Shown: piece by piece, positions 18,708-28,464 of the stretch
How the letters are laid out: the number at the start of each line of letters is the position of its first letter
Position numbering within the stretch: the first letter of the stretch is position 1
Source of the DNA: Bacteroidia bacterium
GTDB taxonomy: Bacteria; Bacteroidota; Bacteroidia; Cytophagales; Flammeovirgaceae
DNA: 64,000 nucleotides
Direction of reading: 5' to 3'
Assembly: GCA_030425505.1 (NCBI GenBank)
Contig: JAUIAB010000008.1
Coordinates: forward strand, 1-64,000
The notes under the pieces: generated by a model
What the model was told of the DNA's origin: nothing
Seen by the model: only the letters and a program-made list of their open reading frames with translations
Databases searched by the model: none
Made by a program: the position numbers and the translations under genes

Positions 18708-18740
18708 AACCCCTATAAATAATTTATTTAGATGGGGTTT
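18708..18740 (+). terminator. Probable terminator hairpin
   Basis: AACCCC (18708-18713) pairs with GGGGTT (18734-18739). The AT-rich inner sequence is also self-complementary (TAAATAA/TTATTTA). It begins three bases after the stop codon of the cysteine-rich protein. The T tail is short, so termination strength is uncertain. Confidence 0.45.
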
Positions 18741-18938
18741 GTGAGTTTTATCATAAAAATACCTCTAGTTACAGAGTCAACTCTATTCATCTTTATAGCT
18801 CTGCATTTTCTTTTGAATTTAAAGTATACTGAAGTACCTGAATTTTATTTTTTAAATCCACTACAAAAGTCTGTAAACCCTCAGTGACGGATGCATGAAA
18901 TACGGTAATTTATAGATTATATGACATAAAACTTCATG

Positions 18939-20258
18939 CTACTCCTTTTGCTCTCTATTGATATTGTACCAATCTATTTTTCTAGAGTAATACATTACCA
19001 ATGCCAGGATGATGAAAATACCTATGCTTCCAATCAACAGAGAGTAATCTTGCAATTGGATGATCGTAAAGATAAACCCATATAACACCAATAAAATCCC
19101 TGAAATGAGAAGTGTTAGGTTTTTAGATTTTAGTATGGCTTTTACATAACCTGCAACAAGAGATAATGTGGCTAAAGCAGAAAGGATAAAAGCCAGGTTA
19201 AACTTAAGATGCTCAGAAACTGCAATCAGTAGTGAAAAGAAGACTACCAATGCCAAGCCTACCAATAAGTATTGAAATGGATGGATAAAAACTCCATTGA
19301 GGACTTCAACAAAGAAAAATACCATAAAGGTAAGTGCTATAAACAAAATTGCATACTTTACTGTCCGCATAGACTTTTGGTAACTATCTACAGGGAGTAA
19401 TAGGTCTACCCCAAAAATAGATGGGTAAAAATTATACCCTCCTGTAAAAGATTGGGGAATGTTTCTATTCAAATGAAGAATATTCCAGTTAGCAGTAAAC
19501 CCATTTTCTGTAATTTCCCTAGAATCTGGCAAATACGCTCCATTAAAACTAGGATTGCTCCACGGTGAGCTTACAGATACATCTGTAATTTTGCCTAAAG
19601 GAGTAAAGTACAGTTGCTTGCTGCCTTTTAGATCTAGGCTAAAGGAAAATTGATAAGAAGTACTATCATAGTCTATAGTAGGCACTCTGGTATTGATACC
19701 GCTACGAAGAACGTCATCGGTGACAGTCCCTGGGTTGAAGGAGTGCGTTCCATTATTCCACTTTAAGTCTACTTGTTTTTCCAAACCGCGCAAATCACTA
19801 ATGCCAATGGATATGAAAGCTTTATCTAACTGAATATTCGTTTTGGGTATATCAAAGTCTTTGAAGTTTAAGGAGTTGAAACTACCACTGAGTTCAATTT
19901 TAGAATTGTAAACTACTACTTCGTAAATGCCTCTGTATCTCTTCTCTGGGTTAACTTTTCCATCAATTTTTAGCATATCTGGCAAAAAGTGCAAATGGTC
20001 TTTCACCTTTACAACCTTTTCTGTTGAATCTCTTGATGAGAACTGTTTTACAAATTTGTAATAGGGAATGGTAAGAATGGGGCCACCGATAGTCTGCTCT
20101 CTTGCCCACTTTGAACTCACCTCGCTAATCGCTCTAAGTTGAGTGTTTTCTCTCTCATAGATTAGATCTTCTATCATGGTAGTAGGAATTAAAAGTAGCA
20201 ATGCTATTGCTATAATGATACTTACTTTAAAGAAGATGCTACTTTTAAGAGATTTCAT
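18939..20258 (-). CDS. creD: CreD-like inner-membrane protein
   Basis: This 439-residue protein has an N-terminal membrane helix (about 8-28, followed by the family motif MIEDLIYERENTQ near 28-40), a long periplasmic domain (about 45-295), and a cluster of five or six membrane helices in the C-terminal 140 residues. This layout and the segments GGPILTIPYYKF, RGIYEVVVY and LLPVDSYQKSMRTVKYAILFI are typical of CreD (cell envelope integrity protein). No creBC two-component genes are adjacent, so regulation by CreBC is not supported here. It is a single-gene unit. Confidence 0.92.
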   Translation of the reverse strand: MKSLKSSIFFKVSIIIAIALLLLIPTTMIEDLIYERENTQLRAISEVSSKWAREQTIGGPILTIPYYKFVKQFSSRDSTEKVVKVKDHLHFLPDMLKIDGKVNPEKRYRGIYEVVVYNSKIELSGSFNSLNFKDFDIPKTNIQLDKAFISIGISDLRGLEKQVDLKWNNGTHSFNPGTVTDDVLRSGINTRVPTIDYDSTSYQFSFSLDLKGSKQLYFTPLGKITDVSVSSPWSNPSFNGAYLPDSREITENGFTANWNILHLNRNIPQSFTGGYNFYPSIFGVDLLLPVDSYQKSMRTVKYAILFIALTFMVFFFVEVLNGVFIHPFQYLLVGLALVVFFSLLIAVSEHLKFNLAFILSALATLSLVAGYVKAILKSKNLTLLISGILLVLYGFIFTIIQLQDYSLLIGSIGIFIILALVMYYSRKIDWYNINREQKE

Positions 20259-20425
20259 TTTGCATGGGATTTATGTAGTAGCTAAAAATAGGGATTTATA
20301 GCATGTTATCAGTCATTTAACCTCTTTATTAAGAAATATTAAGTTTTATTAACATTATACAAATCTATTTTTACTTACCTTCGTAAAATATACCGTGTAA
20401 ACATTCATAAATAATTTAACAATAT

Positions 20426-21367
20426 ATGAAAAATTTAAAATTCAACCTTTTTAGTTTAATTACTTTAGTAGTACTTTTTTAAGTAGTTGTACTCTTAATG
20501 ATCTAGAAGATCTGGCAGGAGAACCATTAGATGTCAATGCTGGTAACCCTCCAGTAAATAATACAAATCAACTAATTGATAAAATAGAATTTCCGCAGCG
20601 AGAAAATGGTACTCGGTTTGCTTTTGGGTTCGAGTATGATAATAATGAAAGGTTAGTTAGGATATTTCAAGGTAATATTCTAAATGATGGTTTTCATCAA
20701 GATGAAAGAACTGTTTCAGAGTATGAATATTCTGGCTTAGGTAATGGTGGGCAAAGAATTACCATTACGAATACCCCTCAAGGCGAAGATCCAATTATAG
20801 TAAAACTTGACTATAATTCTTTAAATAAGCTAACAAATGCCACATACGATTATATCGACTTCAGAGGAGAAAGGGTACATATGTGTAGAACCTATATATC
20901 ACTCTGAAGGAGCTCTTATTAACATTTTAGAGAATAATGGAAGAGATACAATGTATGACATTGAAATCCGATCGCAGCAAAATGGAGATTTTACTTTAGT
21001 AAAGAAAAGAAACGCTGCTTTCAATCAGGATTTAGGATATAGTGCTATATACAGATATGCTTATACGATAGATATGTTGAACCCATTTTATAACTCAAAG
21101 GTTTTAAATAACTTTACATTAGCAGGAATATCTAAATTATCCACGCATCTAAACAGTGATATTCTAACTAATTTTTTCTCCACTAAAATGCCTATTAATG
21201 TATCTCTGATGAATCCTAATACATTTGAAACAACACTTTTAACAAGTTTTAATTTCACAACTTTGGCAAGAAGAGATCAAATTTTTTCTTTCACCATTTC
21301 AAAACACGATAGGAACGGTAATGTAGATTATACTACTCCAGAGTTTTTTATAATGTATAGAGACTAA
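20426..21367 (+). pseudogene. Lipoprotein gene interrupted by two compensating frameshifts
   Basis: An ATG at 20426 opens a lipoprotein signal but runs into TAA at 20480 in a run of six T. One more T would give VVLFLSSCTLND, a perfect lipobox. That shifted frame (from 20482) is then open with good protein-like sequence until TGA at 20905. Near 20865-20890 (GAAAGGG) one extra base returns the reading to the original frame, which continues to 21367 (residues from ICVEPIYHSEGALIN). The restored product is about 313 residues. It is either a recent pseudogene or two homopolymer sequencing errors. The family is not recognised. Confidence 0.7.
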
Positions 21368-21387
21368 CCTCTTTTAATTTCTCGAGT

Positions 21388-21426
21388 AAAAGCTATCTTC
21401 TAAAATTTAGAAGGTAGCTTTTTTAT
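21388..21426. terminator. Strong bidirectional terminator
   Basis: The hairpin pairs AAAGCTA, CTTCTAAA with TTTAGAAG, TAGCTTT (one bulge) and is followed by six T. It lies between the broken lipoprotein gene and the converging photolyase gene. Confidence 0.8.
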
Positions 21427-22736
21427 TTCCCCAAAGCCTTTTTAAAAGTCCTCAATGCTCTTTCCCGAGCTTCTTTGTGTTCCACAATTGGCTTAGGGTA
21501 AGAAGTTTTTTCAAACTCTGGAATCCATCTTTTTATGTACTTCTTTTGAGGGTCGAATTTTTCTGTTTGTGAGTAAGGGTTGAAAATCCTAAAATAAGGT
21601 TGGGCATCTGTTCCCGTTCCTGCAGCCCACTGCCATCCCCCATTGTTAGAAGCAAGCTCATAGTCTAAAAGTTTTTTCGCAAAGTAAGCCTCTCCCCAAC
21701 GCCAGTCTATAAGTAAGTGCTTCGTCAAAAAACTAGCAGTAATCATTCGCACCCTATTGTGCATAAAGCCAGTCTCATTTAACTCTCGCATACCTGCATC
21801 TACTATAGGGTATCCTGTTTTACCATTACACCAAGCCTCAAATTCTTCTTCACTATTTCTCCACTTTAAATTATCGTACTTCTTGTGAAAATTTTTATCT
21901 ACTACATGAGGGAAGTGATGCAAGATCATCATATAAAAATCTCTCCATATCAGCTCATTGAGCCAAGTATTGCTTTTTTCTCTACCAAGCGCAGCCATCT
22001 GCCGGATACTTACTGTCCCAAAACGCAGGTGTATCCCAATTCTTGTAGTAGACTTTTTGGCTGGCAGGTTTCTTTCATCAGAGTACTTCTTCAAAATGTC
22101 TTCATCCACTTCACTGGAAGGAAAAGAAACTTCATCGTCTTTAAAGTCCATTTCTTTATGGGAAGGAATGCCTTCTTTATCCTCTTTTTTAAAAAGGTTA
22201 TCCAAATACTTCTCCGTTGGATAGGGTTTTAAGTAAAAATCGTTGTCTTTGCTTTTCAGCTTTTCTTTCCACACTTTGGAGTAAGGAGTAAAAACGGTAT
22301 AAGGATCTCCGTCTTTCTTTAGTACCTCATCCATTTCGAAAATGCATTGATCTTTGTAGGAATGGAAAGAAATTCCTTCCGACTGTAGATATTCAGCTAT
22401 AGTAGCATCCCTTTCTTTGGCGTAAGGTTCGTAGTCTTTATTCGTATAGACTTCTGCTATATCGTATTTCGCTAAAATATCTTTCCAAACTTGGATAGGG
22501 TCGCCATACTTTACCAACAATGTGCTTCCTTCTTCGCCTAGGCTTTTATTAAGTTTCTCAATGTATCTATGAATAAAAATGACCCGTTTGTCCAATTTAT
22601 CTTCAAGATCATCTAAAATGTTTTTATCAAATATGAATAGAGGCAATACCGAATACTTACCTCTTAAAGCATAATAAAAACCTGCATTGTCTTCAAATCT
22701 TAGATCTCTTCTAAACCAAAAAATAGAAATTTTCAT
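21423..22736 (-). CDS. phrB: Deoxyribodipyrimidine photolyase / cryptochrome family
   Basis: This 437-residue protein begins with the antenna-domain signature FWFRRDLRFEDNAG and carries the FAD-binding C-terminal half: WLNELIWRDFYMMIL, TGYPIVDAGMREL, GFMHNRVRMITASFL, LLIDWRWGE and NNGGWQWAAGTGTDAQPYFR. The tryptophans of the electron-transfer chain are present in WQWAAGTGTD and neighbouring positions, so CPD photorepair by a class I enzyme is likely. A cryptochrome-like sensory role cannot be excluded. The stop codon lies in the terminator T tract shared with the opposite gene. Confidence 0.92.
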   Translation of the reverse strand: MKISIFWFRRDLRFEDNAGFYYALRGKYSVLPLFIFDKNILDDLEDKLDKRVIFIHRYIEKLNKSLGEEGSTLLVKYGDPIQVWKDILAKYDIAEVYTNKDYEPYAKERDATIAEYLQSEGISFHSYKDQCIFEMDEVLKKDGDPYTVFTPYSKVWKEKLKSKDNDFYLKPYPTEKYLDNLFKKEDKEGIPSHKEMDFKDDEVSFPSSEVDEDILKKYSDERNLPAKKSTTRIGIHLRFGTVSIRQMAALGREKSNTWLNELIWRDFYMMILHHFPHVVDKNFHKKYDNLKWRNSEEEFEAWCNGKTGYPIVDAGMRELNETGFMHNRVRMITASFLTKHLLIDWRWGEAYFAKKLLDYELASNNGGWQWAAGTGTDAQPYFRIFNPYSQTEKFDPQKKYIKRWIPEFEKTSYPKPIVEHKEARERALRTFKKALGK

Positions 22737-22814
22737 AAATAGTGACGTAATATATTCTAATAAGCTGTTTGAGAATATTTTGTTTAGAGTTCAAACTAAT
22801 ATAGCAGACCTGCA

Positions 22815-23897
22815 CTAGTCACAATATCTCTTCAAAGCACTTTTAGCCTTCACAACACCAAAATCAGATGATTTTTGCCATAGTTGACAAGCAGCTAACG
22901 TATCCATTTCGTATTCCATTTTCTGAAAAGCCTGGTAAAACCAAATAACACTATTAAAACTCCCTGTAGTAAATTCCGCCTGACTGAAATAAACACCTGC
23001 CGAATCGTATAGTTTATTTTGTTGATGCGCAATACCGATACCAAGTAAAGCCTCTTGTTTTAAGCTATCATAACTTGAAGCAATTCTATAATAGTCAATA
23101 GCCTGTTTATTAGAGTTTTTTTGGTAGAGAAAAATATCTCCCAGCTTAATATAGGGAGGCATAAATTTATTATCTAGGTAAGCAGCATAATGATAGTCTT
23201 CAATAGCAGCATCATACTCTTCGAGCTTGTGGTTAGCTAAGCCTCTCAGAAAGAAATAGTCTCTATTTTTTTGCTTTGCATTTTTTATCGCTTCATTAAA
23301 TCGTATTAATGCAACCTGAGGTTGATCAAAATACTCCAATGCAAGTTTCCCCAAAAAAAAATGCGCTTCATGCAAAGACGGATCTTTGCTTATTGCTATG
23401 CGTAAACTCTGATCTGCATTTACATAATCTCCTATATTAAAAAGATACTTTCCCTGGATGAGTCTTTTTTTTGCCGTCTGCTTTTCCATAGAGTAATGAA
23501 ACCAAATACTGCCTACCAGAATTACTGCAAGACAGGAAAGTACCAGCTTTTTGATCAGTTTCCTACTACTATCAGAAGGAGGCGCATAGGAAGTTCTAGA
23601 AATTGTAGTTTTTTGCCCAAAAGGTCTATTATGATCAGTAAAAGTAGTCCCTGAGGAAAAGGTAGTCGCTATCGTTGTATTTTTCTTTGCTATTAAAAAC
23701 TGGTCTAATACTGCTTTTTTATCCTCATCTTTCAAAAACTGAAATGCTTCATTTATAGCTTTAAATTTCTTTTCAGCATCCTTTACTCCTACATTTTTAT
23801 CTGGATGGTACTTCTTAGCTAGCTCAATATATCTTTTCTTTATTCTTTCTGGCGAAGAGAAATCGGAAAGGCCTAAAACTGTATAATAATTGATCAA
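22815..23897 (-). CDS. DnaJ-domain protein with transmembrane helix and TPR repeats
   Basis: This 360-residue protein starts at a TTG (MINYYTVLGL), which is correct for a J domain. The J domain covers residues 1-65 with an intact HPD in KYHPDKNVG. A Ser/Thr linker and one membrane helix (about 115-135, KLVLSCLAVILVGSIWFHYS) follow, then about five TPR repeats (about 140-350). The J domain would face the cytoplasm and the TPR domain the periplasm, or the reverse; charges near the helix favour a cytoplasmic J domain. It would recruit DnaK to a membrane site. It is 20 bases after rdgB on the same strand. Confidence 0.85.
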   Translation of the reverse strand: MINYYTVLGLSDFSSPERIKKRYIELAKKYHPDKNVGVKDAEKKFKAINEAFQFLKDEDKKAVLDQFLIAKKNTTIATTFSSGTTFTDHNRPFGQKTTISRTSYAPPSDSSRKLIKKLVLSCLAVILVGSIWFHYSMEKQTAKKRLIQGKYLFNIGDYVNADQSLRIAISKDPSLHEAHFFLGKLALEYFDQPQVALIRFNEAIKNAKQKNRDYFFLRGLANHKLEEYDAAIEDYHYAAYLDNKFMPPYIKLGDIFLYQKNSNKQAIDYYRIASSYDSLKQEALLGIGIAHQQNKLYDSAGVYFSQAEFTTGSFNSVIWFYQAFQKMEYEMDTLAACQLWQKSSDFGVVKAKSALKRYCD

Positions 23898-23917
23898 AAG
23901 AGATAAGATTTGAACAT

Positions 23918-24505
23918 TTACGAAAGATAATCACAGAATTTTTGTAGTGCTAATGCTCTATGGCTAATTCTATTTTTTTCTTTAGGGTCTATTTCTGCTA
24001 ACGTTTTTGTGTAACCTTCAGGCTCAAAAATAGGGTCATAACCAAAGCCATAGTTTCCAGAAGGGTTTTCTGCTATTTTTCCTTTTAAAACTCCTTCAAA
24101 AACCTCAATACCTCTCTCATCTATGTAGGTCATTACTGTTTTGAACTGTGCTTTTCTAATAGGCCCATTTATAAGAAGAGATAATACCAAGTCTATATTA
24201 CTCAACTCAGAGCCTTTCCTTTGAGAAAATCTTGCAGAAAAAACACCAGGCTCTCCCCCTAAGGCTTCTATTTCTAAGCCAGTATCATCCGCAAAGCAAG
24301 GAACATTAAACTTTTCCCAGATCGTTTTTGCTTTTATGAGTGAATTTTCTTCTATCGTTTTTCCTGACTCCTCAATTTCCTGATGAAACCCTAAATCATT
24401 CAAGCTTAGTACATCGAATTTGGCTGATAAAATAAATCGTACTTCTTTGAGCTTGTTTTGGTTATGTGTTGCAAAGCAAATTTGCCTTTTTGTCATTACA
24501 GCCAT
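23918..24505 (-). CDS. rdgB: XTP/dITP pyrophosphatase (RdgB/HAM1)
   Basis: This protein of about 195 residues cleaves non-canonical purine triphosphates (ITP, dITP, XTP) to monophosphates, keeping them out of DNA and RNA. HAM1 motifs are the N-terminal FATHNQNKLKEV, the substrate/metal segment CFADDTGLEIEALGGEPGVFSARF, the glycine-rich YGFGYDPIFEPEG and the C-terminal NRISHRALALQKF. An ATG nine bases inside (24496) is an equally good start (MTKRQICFATHN). It is followed by the DnaJ/TPR gene. Confidence 0.93.
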   Translation of the reverse strand: MAVMTKRQICFATHNQNKLKEVRFILSAKFDVLSLNDLGFHQEIEESGKTIEENSLIKAKTIWEKFNVPCFADDTGLEIEALGGEPGVFSARFSQRKGSELSNIDLVLSLLINGPIRKAQFKTVMTYIDERGIEVFEGVLKGKIAENPSGNYGFGYDPIFEPEGYTKTLAEIDPKEKNRISHRALALQKFCDYLS

Positions 24506-24535
24506 AATTGTTATTATTCAAAAGTAGAATATGGT

Positions 24536-24862
24536 TTATTTTATTTTTAAGCCAAAGAACTTTTTTTGGATTGTTTTGCATAATACTCCTCTAGCAAAAT
24601 CGTTTTTTATAACTCTTGCAACTCTTAATAGAGTAGACTGGTGTTTTTTGGAAAAATCATTTGAATAATAATCAAAGCTAGGGTAATAATCTATAACCTC
24701 CTCTCCACTACTTTTTATTGTGACCCATATTCGAGTCATTGCATCTATTCCAGACTCTCCTTCTTCCAAGTCCCAAAACCACCTTTCATTATCTGTTGCA
24801 TGAACTGTGATTACCTCTTCATCAAAGGTTATGCAATTTATTACCAAATATTTTTTGCTCAT
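24536..24862 (-). CDS. Hypothetical protein
   Basis: This 108-residue soluble protein has no signal peptide and no membrane helix. It is rich in acidic and aromatic residues in the first half (FDEEVITVHATDNERWFWDLEEGESGIDAMTRIWV) and basic at the C-terminus (KKFFGLKIK). It lies 30 bases upstream of rdgB on the same strand and may share its transcript. I do not recognise a family. Confidence 0.6.
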   Translation of the reverse strand: MSKKYLVINCITFDEEVITVHATDNERWFWDLEEGESGIDAMTRIWVTIKSSGEEVIDYYPSFDYYSNDFSKKHQSTLLRVARVIKNDFARGVLCKTIQKKFFGLKIK

Positions 24863-24984
24863 TCTTTAGCCAACTACCACTTTTAATTTGATCGTAACAC
24901 TCCTCTTTACTCCCTAGTTCTAGGTATATTCGAAAATATCCTAACAAATTATAAATTTACTGATATTTACAATTATCATAAGGC

Positions 24985-25284
24985 ATGAAATTCAGCAATA
25001 CTACTAATACAAAACAATTAAAAGACCTAATTAATGAAATTGTGAATAGCAGCTCTTTCAAAAAGAAGTACGATAATATACGAATTATAAATACCTGGAA
25101 ATCTTTCTTTGGCTCTTCTGTAGAAAAAAGGACGGAAAAGATTTATGTGAAAGAAAGAAAGCTGTTTGTAAAAATATCTTCTCCCCCTTTAAAAAATGAA
25201 TTGAGCATGATGAAATCTAAAATTTTAGAAAGGCTCAATACAGAACTAAGCGAAAAACTGCTTGATGAAATTATTTTTTTGTAG
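24985..25284 (+). CDS. DUF721 / DciA-like protein
   Basis: This 99-residue protein has the DUF721 pattern: an N-terminal helix with LKDLINEIVNS, a central WKSFFGSSVEKRTEKIYVKERKLFVKI beta segment and a final helix LERLNTELSEKLLDEIIFL. DUF721 domains include DciA, the predicted loader or regulator of the DnaB replicative helicase in bacteria without DnaC. Whether this short form does that job is inference. The two downstream bases of coding sequence overlap a converging gene by 14 bases. Confidence 0.75.
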   Translation: MKFSNTTNTKQLKDLINEIVNSSSFKKKYDNIRIINTWKSFFGSSVEKRTEKIYVKERKLFVKISSPPLKNELSMMKSKILERLNTELSEKLLDEIIFL

Positions 25285-25936
25285 TTGGCTTATTTTTCTT
25301 TTTTTTCAACAGTTCTACCTGAACTTTATACTCTCCATTTAAGGAGCAATCTCCAATATTTATTGGCATTCGACCTGACCCGTAAAATCTAAAGACCTTC
25401 TTCATCCACTTTCCTTCTTTTGTTTTTAAAAATAAACTTATTTTAACTGGCTCGCCGTTAGGAGTAAATACCTCCCCCTCTTTAAAGAAAAACCCTTTCC
25501 CTTCAGTACAATCAATTTCCTCTTTATCTGTCACTCTGAATTTTGGCTCGCTACCTCGTTTGTCATGTATTTTTTGGATGGTAGCAACTGATGGAAACTC
25601 ACAATTCTTAGAGTACAAAAAACAAGCATAGGTGTAAATATTCCCTGTGTAATCGCAAGAATTAGCATGTAGCCTCACAGCTCCCCCACCCTTTCTTTTA
25701 ACTGTTTTTACCTCCCACCCTTCATTGTATTTCTGAAGAAAAACTTTACCAACTACGTAGTTGTCTACATCTAAGCTTTGTATAACAGCTTCTGTTACTA
25801 CCAAACCCTTTCCTTTACACTTTTTTGGCTTACTCTGATCCGTAATTTCAATGGGCAAATTCAGCTTTTGAGAAAAACCCATTCTAAAAATTGCAAGAAA
25901 AAGCATCAAAAAGCCTGCTATTTGTAATAATTTCAT
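25271..25936 (-). CDS. Secreted hypothetical protein
   Basis: This 221-residue protein has a signal peptide (about 1-22, LLQIAGFLMLFLAIFRMGFSQ). The mature part contains several cysteines (SCDYTGN, CEFPS, DCTEGKGFF, DCSLNGEY) and is beta-rich. The last dozen residues are mostly lysine. Its ATG overlaps the stop codon of kynU by one base (TAATG), so translation is coupled to kynureninase, although the product shows no enzymatic motif. No family was recognised. Confidence 0.65.
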   Translation of the reverse strand: MKLLQIAGFLMLFLAIFRMGFSQKLNLPIEITDQSKPKKCKGKGLVVTEAVIQSLDVDNYVVGKVFLQKYNEGWEVKTVKRKGGGAVRLHANSCDYTGNIYTYACFLYSKNCEFPSVATIQKIHDKRGSEPKFRVTDKEEIDCTEGKGFFFKEGEVFTPNGEPVKISLFLKTKEGKWMKKVFRFYGSGRMPINIGDCSLNGEYKVQVELLKKKKNKPTTKK

Positions 25937-27234
25937 TACTGCTTAAATCTTATATCCTTCAATACCTTTTCAAGGATTGAATAAAAAATGTATACTTCTT
26001 CAAATGTATTGTATAAAGGTACTGGAGCAACTCGTATCACATCAGGCTCTCTCCAATCTACCACTACATTATTGTTATAAAGAGCATCAAATACCTTCTT
26101 CCCATCTTTAGGAATTATTAAAGAAATCTGACATCCTCTTTCATCTGGATTGGAAGGTGTAATTATCTTTATAGCCTCAGTGCCATATTTATCAATCAAT
26201 AGATTCATTAAATAGAAGAGATAACCAGTAAGTAATCGACTTTTCTCAACCAAATTATTAAACCCTGCTTTTTCAAAAATTTCTAGAGAAGCTCTGTGTA
26301 CAGCCATTGGCAAAACTTGAGAGCAACTTAGCTGCCATCCATCTGCACCAATCATTGGATCAAAATTTGAGTTCATCAAAAATCTTTCTTCTTCGTTATG
26401 CCCCCACCATCCTGCAAAGCGAGGAATATCCTTTTCATTAGCGTGCTTTTCATGTACAAAAACACCTGAAGTCCCTCCAGGACCAGAATTCATATATTTA
26501 TAGGTACACCATACTGCAAAGTCAACATCCCAATCATGTAACTGAAGAGGCACATTTCCTGCAGCATGCGCCAAATCGTATCCAGCAAAAGCTCCAACCT
26601 GATGAGCAGCTTTAGCAATCTTCTCTAAGTCAAAAAACTGACCTGTATAATAGTTAATCCCTCCCAGCATAACTAGTGCTACCTTATCCCCTTCTTCTTC
26701 AATTTCACCAATTATATCTTCTGTACGAAGAGTATACTCCCCTTCTCTAGGCTTAAGCTCTATCAAATCTTGTTCAGGGTCAAAACCATGAAATTTGATT
26801 TGAGATTCCACTGCATATTGATCTGAAGGGAAAGCCCCTGATTCAATGATAATCTTTCTTCTCTGCCCTTTAGGTCTATAAAAGCTAACCATCATCAAAT
26901 GAAGGTTAACCGTTAGGTTATTCATTATTACCACTTCTAGAGGTTTTGCTCCGAAAATTTCGGCAGTCGTCTTTTTCATGGTATGATGGTACTTAAACCA
27001 AGGGTCATTACCTTCAAAATGTCCGTCCACTCCCTTCTCCGCCCATTTTTTCAACTCCTTCTCCAAAGCTACCCTGGCATTTTTAGGTTGCAACCCTAAA
27101 GAGTTACCACAGAGGTAAATCACCTCTTTCCCTTTTTTCACCGGATGATGAAACTCTCTTTTGAAAGAAGCTAGCTTATCTTGCTGATCTAGTTCTTGGG
27201 CATAGGTGATAGTATCTTGGTAATTAATCCTCAT
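25936..27234 (-). CDS. kynU: Kynureninase
   Basis: This 432-residue PLP-dependent enzyme cleaves kynurenine to anthranilate and alanine (and 3-hydroxykynurenine to 3-hydroxyanthranilate) in tryptophan degradation or NAD synthesis. Signatures are YLCGNSLGLQP near the N-terminus, GYDLAHAAGNVPLQLHDW and the PLP-lysine region VWCTYKYMNSGPGG, followed by FAGWWGHN and RGCQISL. Other kynurenine-pathway genes are absent from the window. It is the first gene of a two-gene unit with the secreted protein below. Confidence 0.95.
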   Translation of the reverse strand: MRINYQDTITYAQELDQQDKLASFKREFHHPVKKGKEVIYLCGNSLGLQPKNARVALEKELKKWAEKGVDGHFEGNDPWFKYHHTMKKTTAEIFGAKPLEVVIMNNLTVNLHLMMVSFYRPKGQRRKIIIESGAFPSDQYAVESQIKFHGFDPEQDLIELKPREGEYTLRTEDIIGEIEEEGDKVALVMLGGINYYTGQFFDLEKIAKAAHQVGAFAGYDLAHAAGNVPLQLHDWDVDFAVWCTYKYMNSGPGGTSGVFVHEKHANEKDIPRFAGWWGHNEEERFLMNSNFDPMIGADGWQLSCSQVLPMAVHRASLEIFEKAGFNNLVEKSRLLTGYLFYLMNLLIDKYGTEAIKIITPSNPDERGCQISLIIPKDGKKVFDALYNNNVVVDWREPDVIRVAPVPLYNTFEEVYIFYSILEKVLKDIRFKQ

Positions 27235-27339
27235 TTTTAACTTAAATTAAAAAGAAATGACAATATTACTTAGAATACTTCAAATAACTTAGGAGCAAAC
27301 TTGCTTTACACTTACTCAATTTCTTTCAATCACCTTATG

Positions 27340-28389
27340 TTATAAACCCTTCAGCTTATACTGCCCAATTAAGGGATAGTGATCCGTATACTCAATATCT
27401 GTTCTGGTTTCTAAATTCAGAATATCTAGCTCATCAGAAAAAAACTGATTATCAATTCTTAAAAAAGGTATTTTTCCATTAAAAGTAAATCCAAATCCGC
27501 TACCTGCTTCTTCAAAGCTATTTTCCAGCACACTATTTAACTTTTGATAGACATACGTGTAAGGAGGCTCATTCAAATCTCCACAAAACAGAACCGGAAG
27601 CTCACTCTTTTCAATAAACTCAATTAGCTTATCTACCTGCTTACTTCTTTTTACCATCCCTTCTTTCCATTTAGATAAATTACTATTTAAGCGTTCCTTT
27701 TTCTCATCATCGCTTATAGAAACTTCCTCGAAACTCATTGACTCTAAGTGACAATTAATTACTCGTATAACCTTCATTCCTATCTTAATATCTGCGTATA
27801 TCGCAGCATTCATCGTCTTGCTCCCGATGTGTATTTCTCCTTTATTAACAATGGGATATTTTGTAAGTATAGCTAACCCAAATTCTGCCCCTATCCTATT
27901 CGTAGACTTTGGCTTAACAAAGATATTTTCTCCATAAATTTCACTTGCCTGAGCAGTAATATTAAAAGTAGAATCATTATCTGAGTTGTAGTACTCTTGA
28001 ATGCATTTAATGTCTGAATCGTTACCTAAAACCCACTTAATCACCTGTTTTGACTCTTCATTATCGTGGTTTAGGTGCTTGTATACATTAAAAACTCTGG
28101 CATTGTAAGACAGCACCTTAATACTATCGAAACCAACATAACTTTTATTGCTGTGGTTAAAAGTAGATTGCAAAAAAGGGTAACCTATTAGTAAGGTTAT
28201 TAAAGAGTAAGAAAACCGAAAATTAAACTTCTTAATCCAATAAAAAACATAAAAGAAGTTAATCAATAAGAACAAAGGGATAGAAATAGTAACAAACCCT
28301 ATCCAACTTATTTTCTCTGGAGAGATAAATACGGTAAGGTATACCAGGAAAGTTACTATGCAAATAAATTGATTTAACCTCTTTGCCAC
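27340..28389 (-). CDS. Membrane-anchored endonuclease/exonuclease/phosphatase (EEP) family protein
   Basis: This 349-residue protein starts at GTG. Three hydrophobic helices occupy residues about 5-90. An EEP fold follows: KVLSYNARVFN, IKCIQEYY, VINCHLES, FCGDLNEPPYTYVYQKL and the terminal TDHYPLIGQY. These carry the Asn, Glu, His, Asp-Asn and Asp-His residues expected for an active metal-dependent phosphodiesterase. The catalytic domain should lie outside the cytoplasmic membrane. Substrates of this group vary (nucleic acid, phospholipid, phosphoinositide), so none is assigned. Confidence 0.85.
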   Translation of the reverse strand: MAKRLNQFICIVTFLVYLTVFISPEKISWIGFVTISIPLFLLINFFYVFYWIKKFNFRFSYSLITLLIGYPFLQSTFNHSNKSYVGFDSIKVLSYNARVFNVYKHLNHDNEESKQVIKWVLGNDSDIKCIQEYYNSDNDSTFNITAQASEIYGENIFVKPKSTNRIGAEFGLAILTKYPIVNKGEIHIGSKTMNAAIYADIKIGMKVIRVINCHLESMSFEEVSISDDEKKERLNSNLSKWKEGMVKRSKQVDKLIEFIEKSELPVLFCGDLNEPPYTYVYQKLNSVLENSFEEAGSGFGFTFNGKIPFLRIDNQFFSDELDILNLETRTDIEYTDHYPLIGQYKLKGL

Positions 28390-28464
28390 AATTACAAATA
28401 CTTACCCTTCTAAATTAGAACTTTTTGCTCAGTTTTAGAGAGGTCAATTGAGAAAATAAATCGG

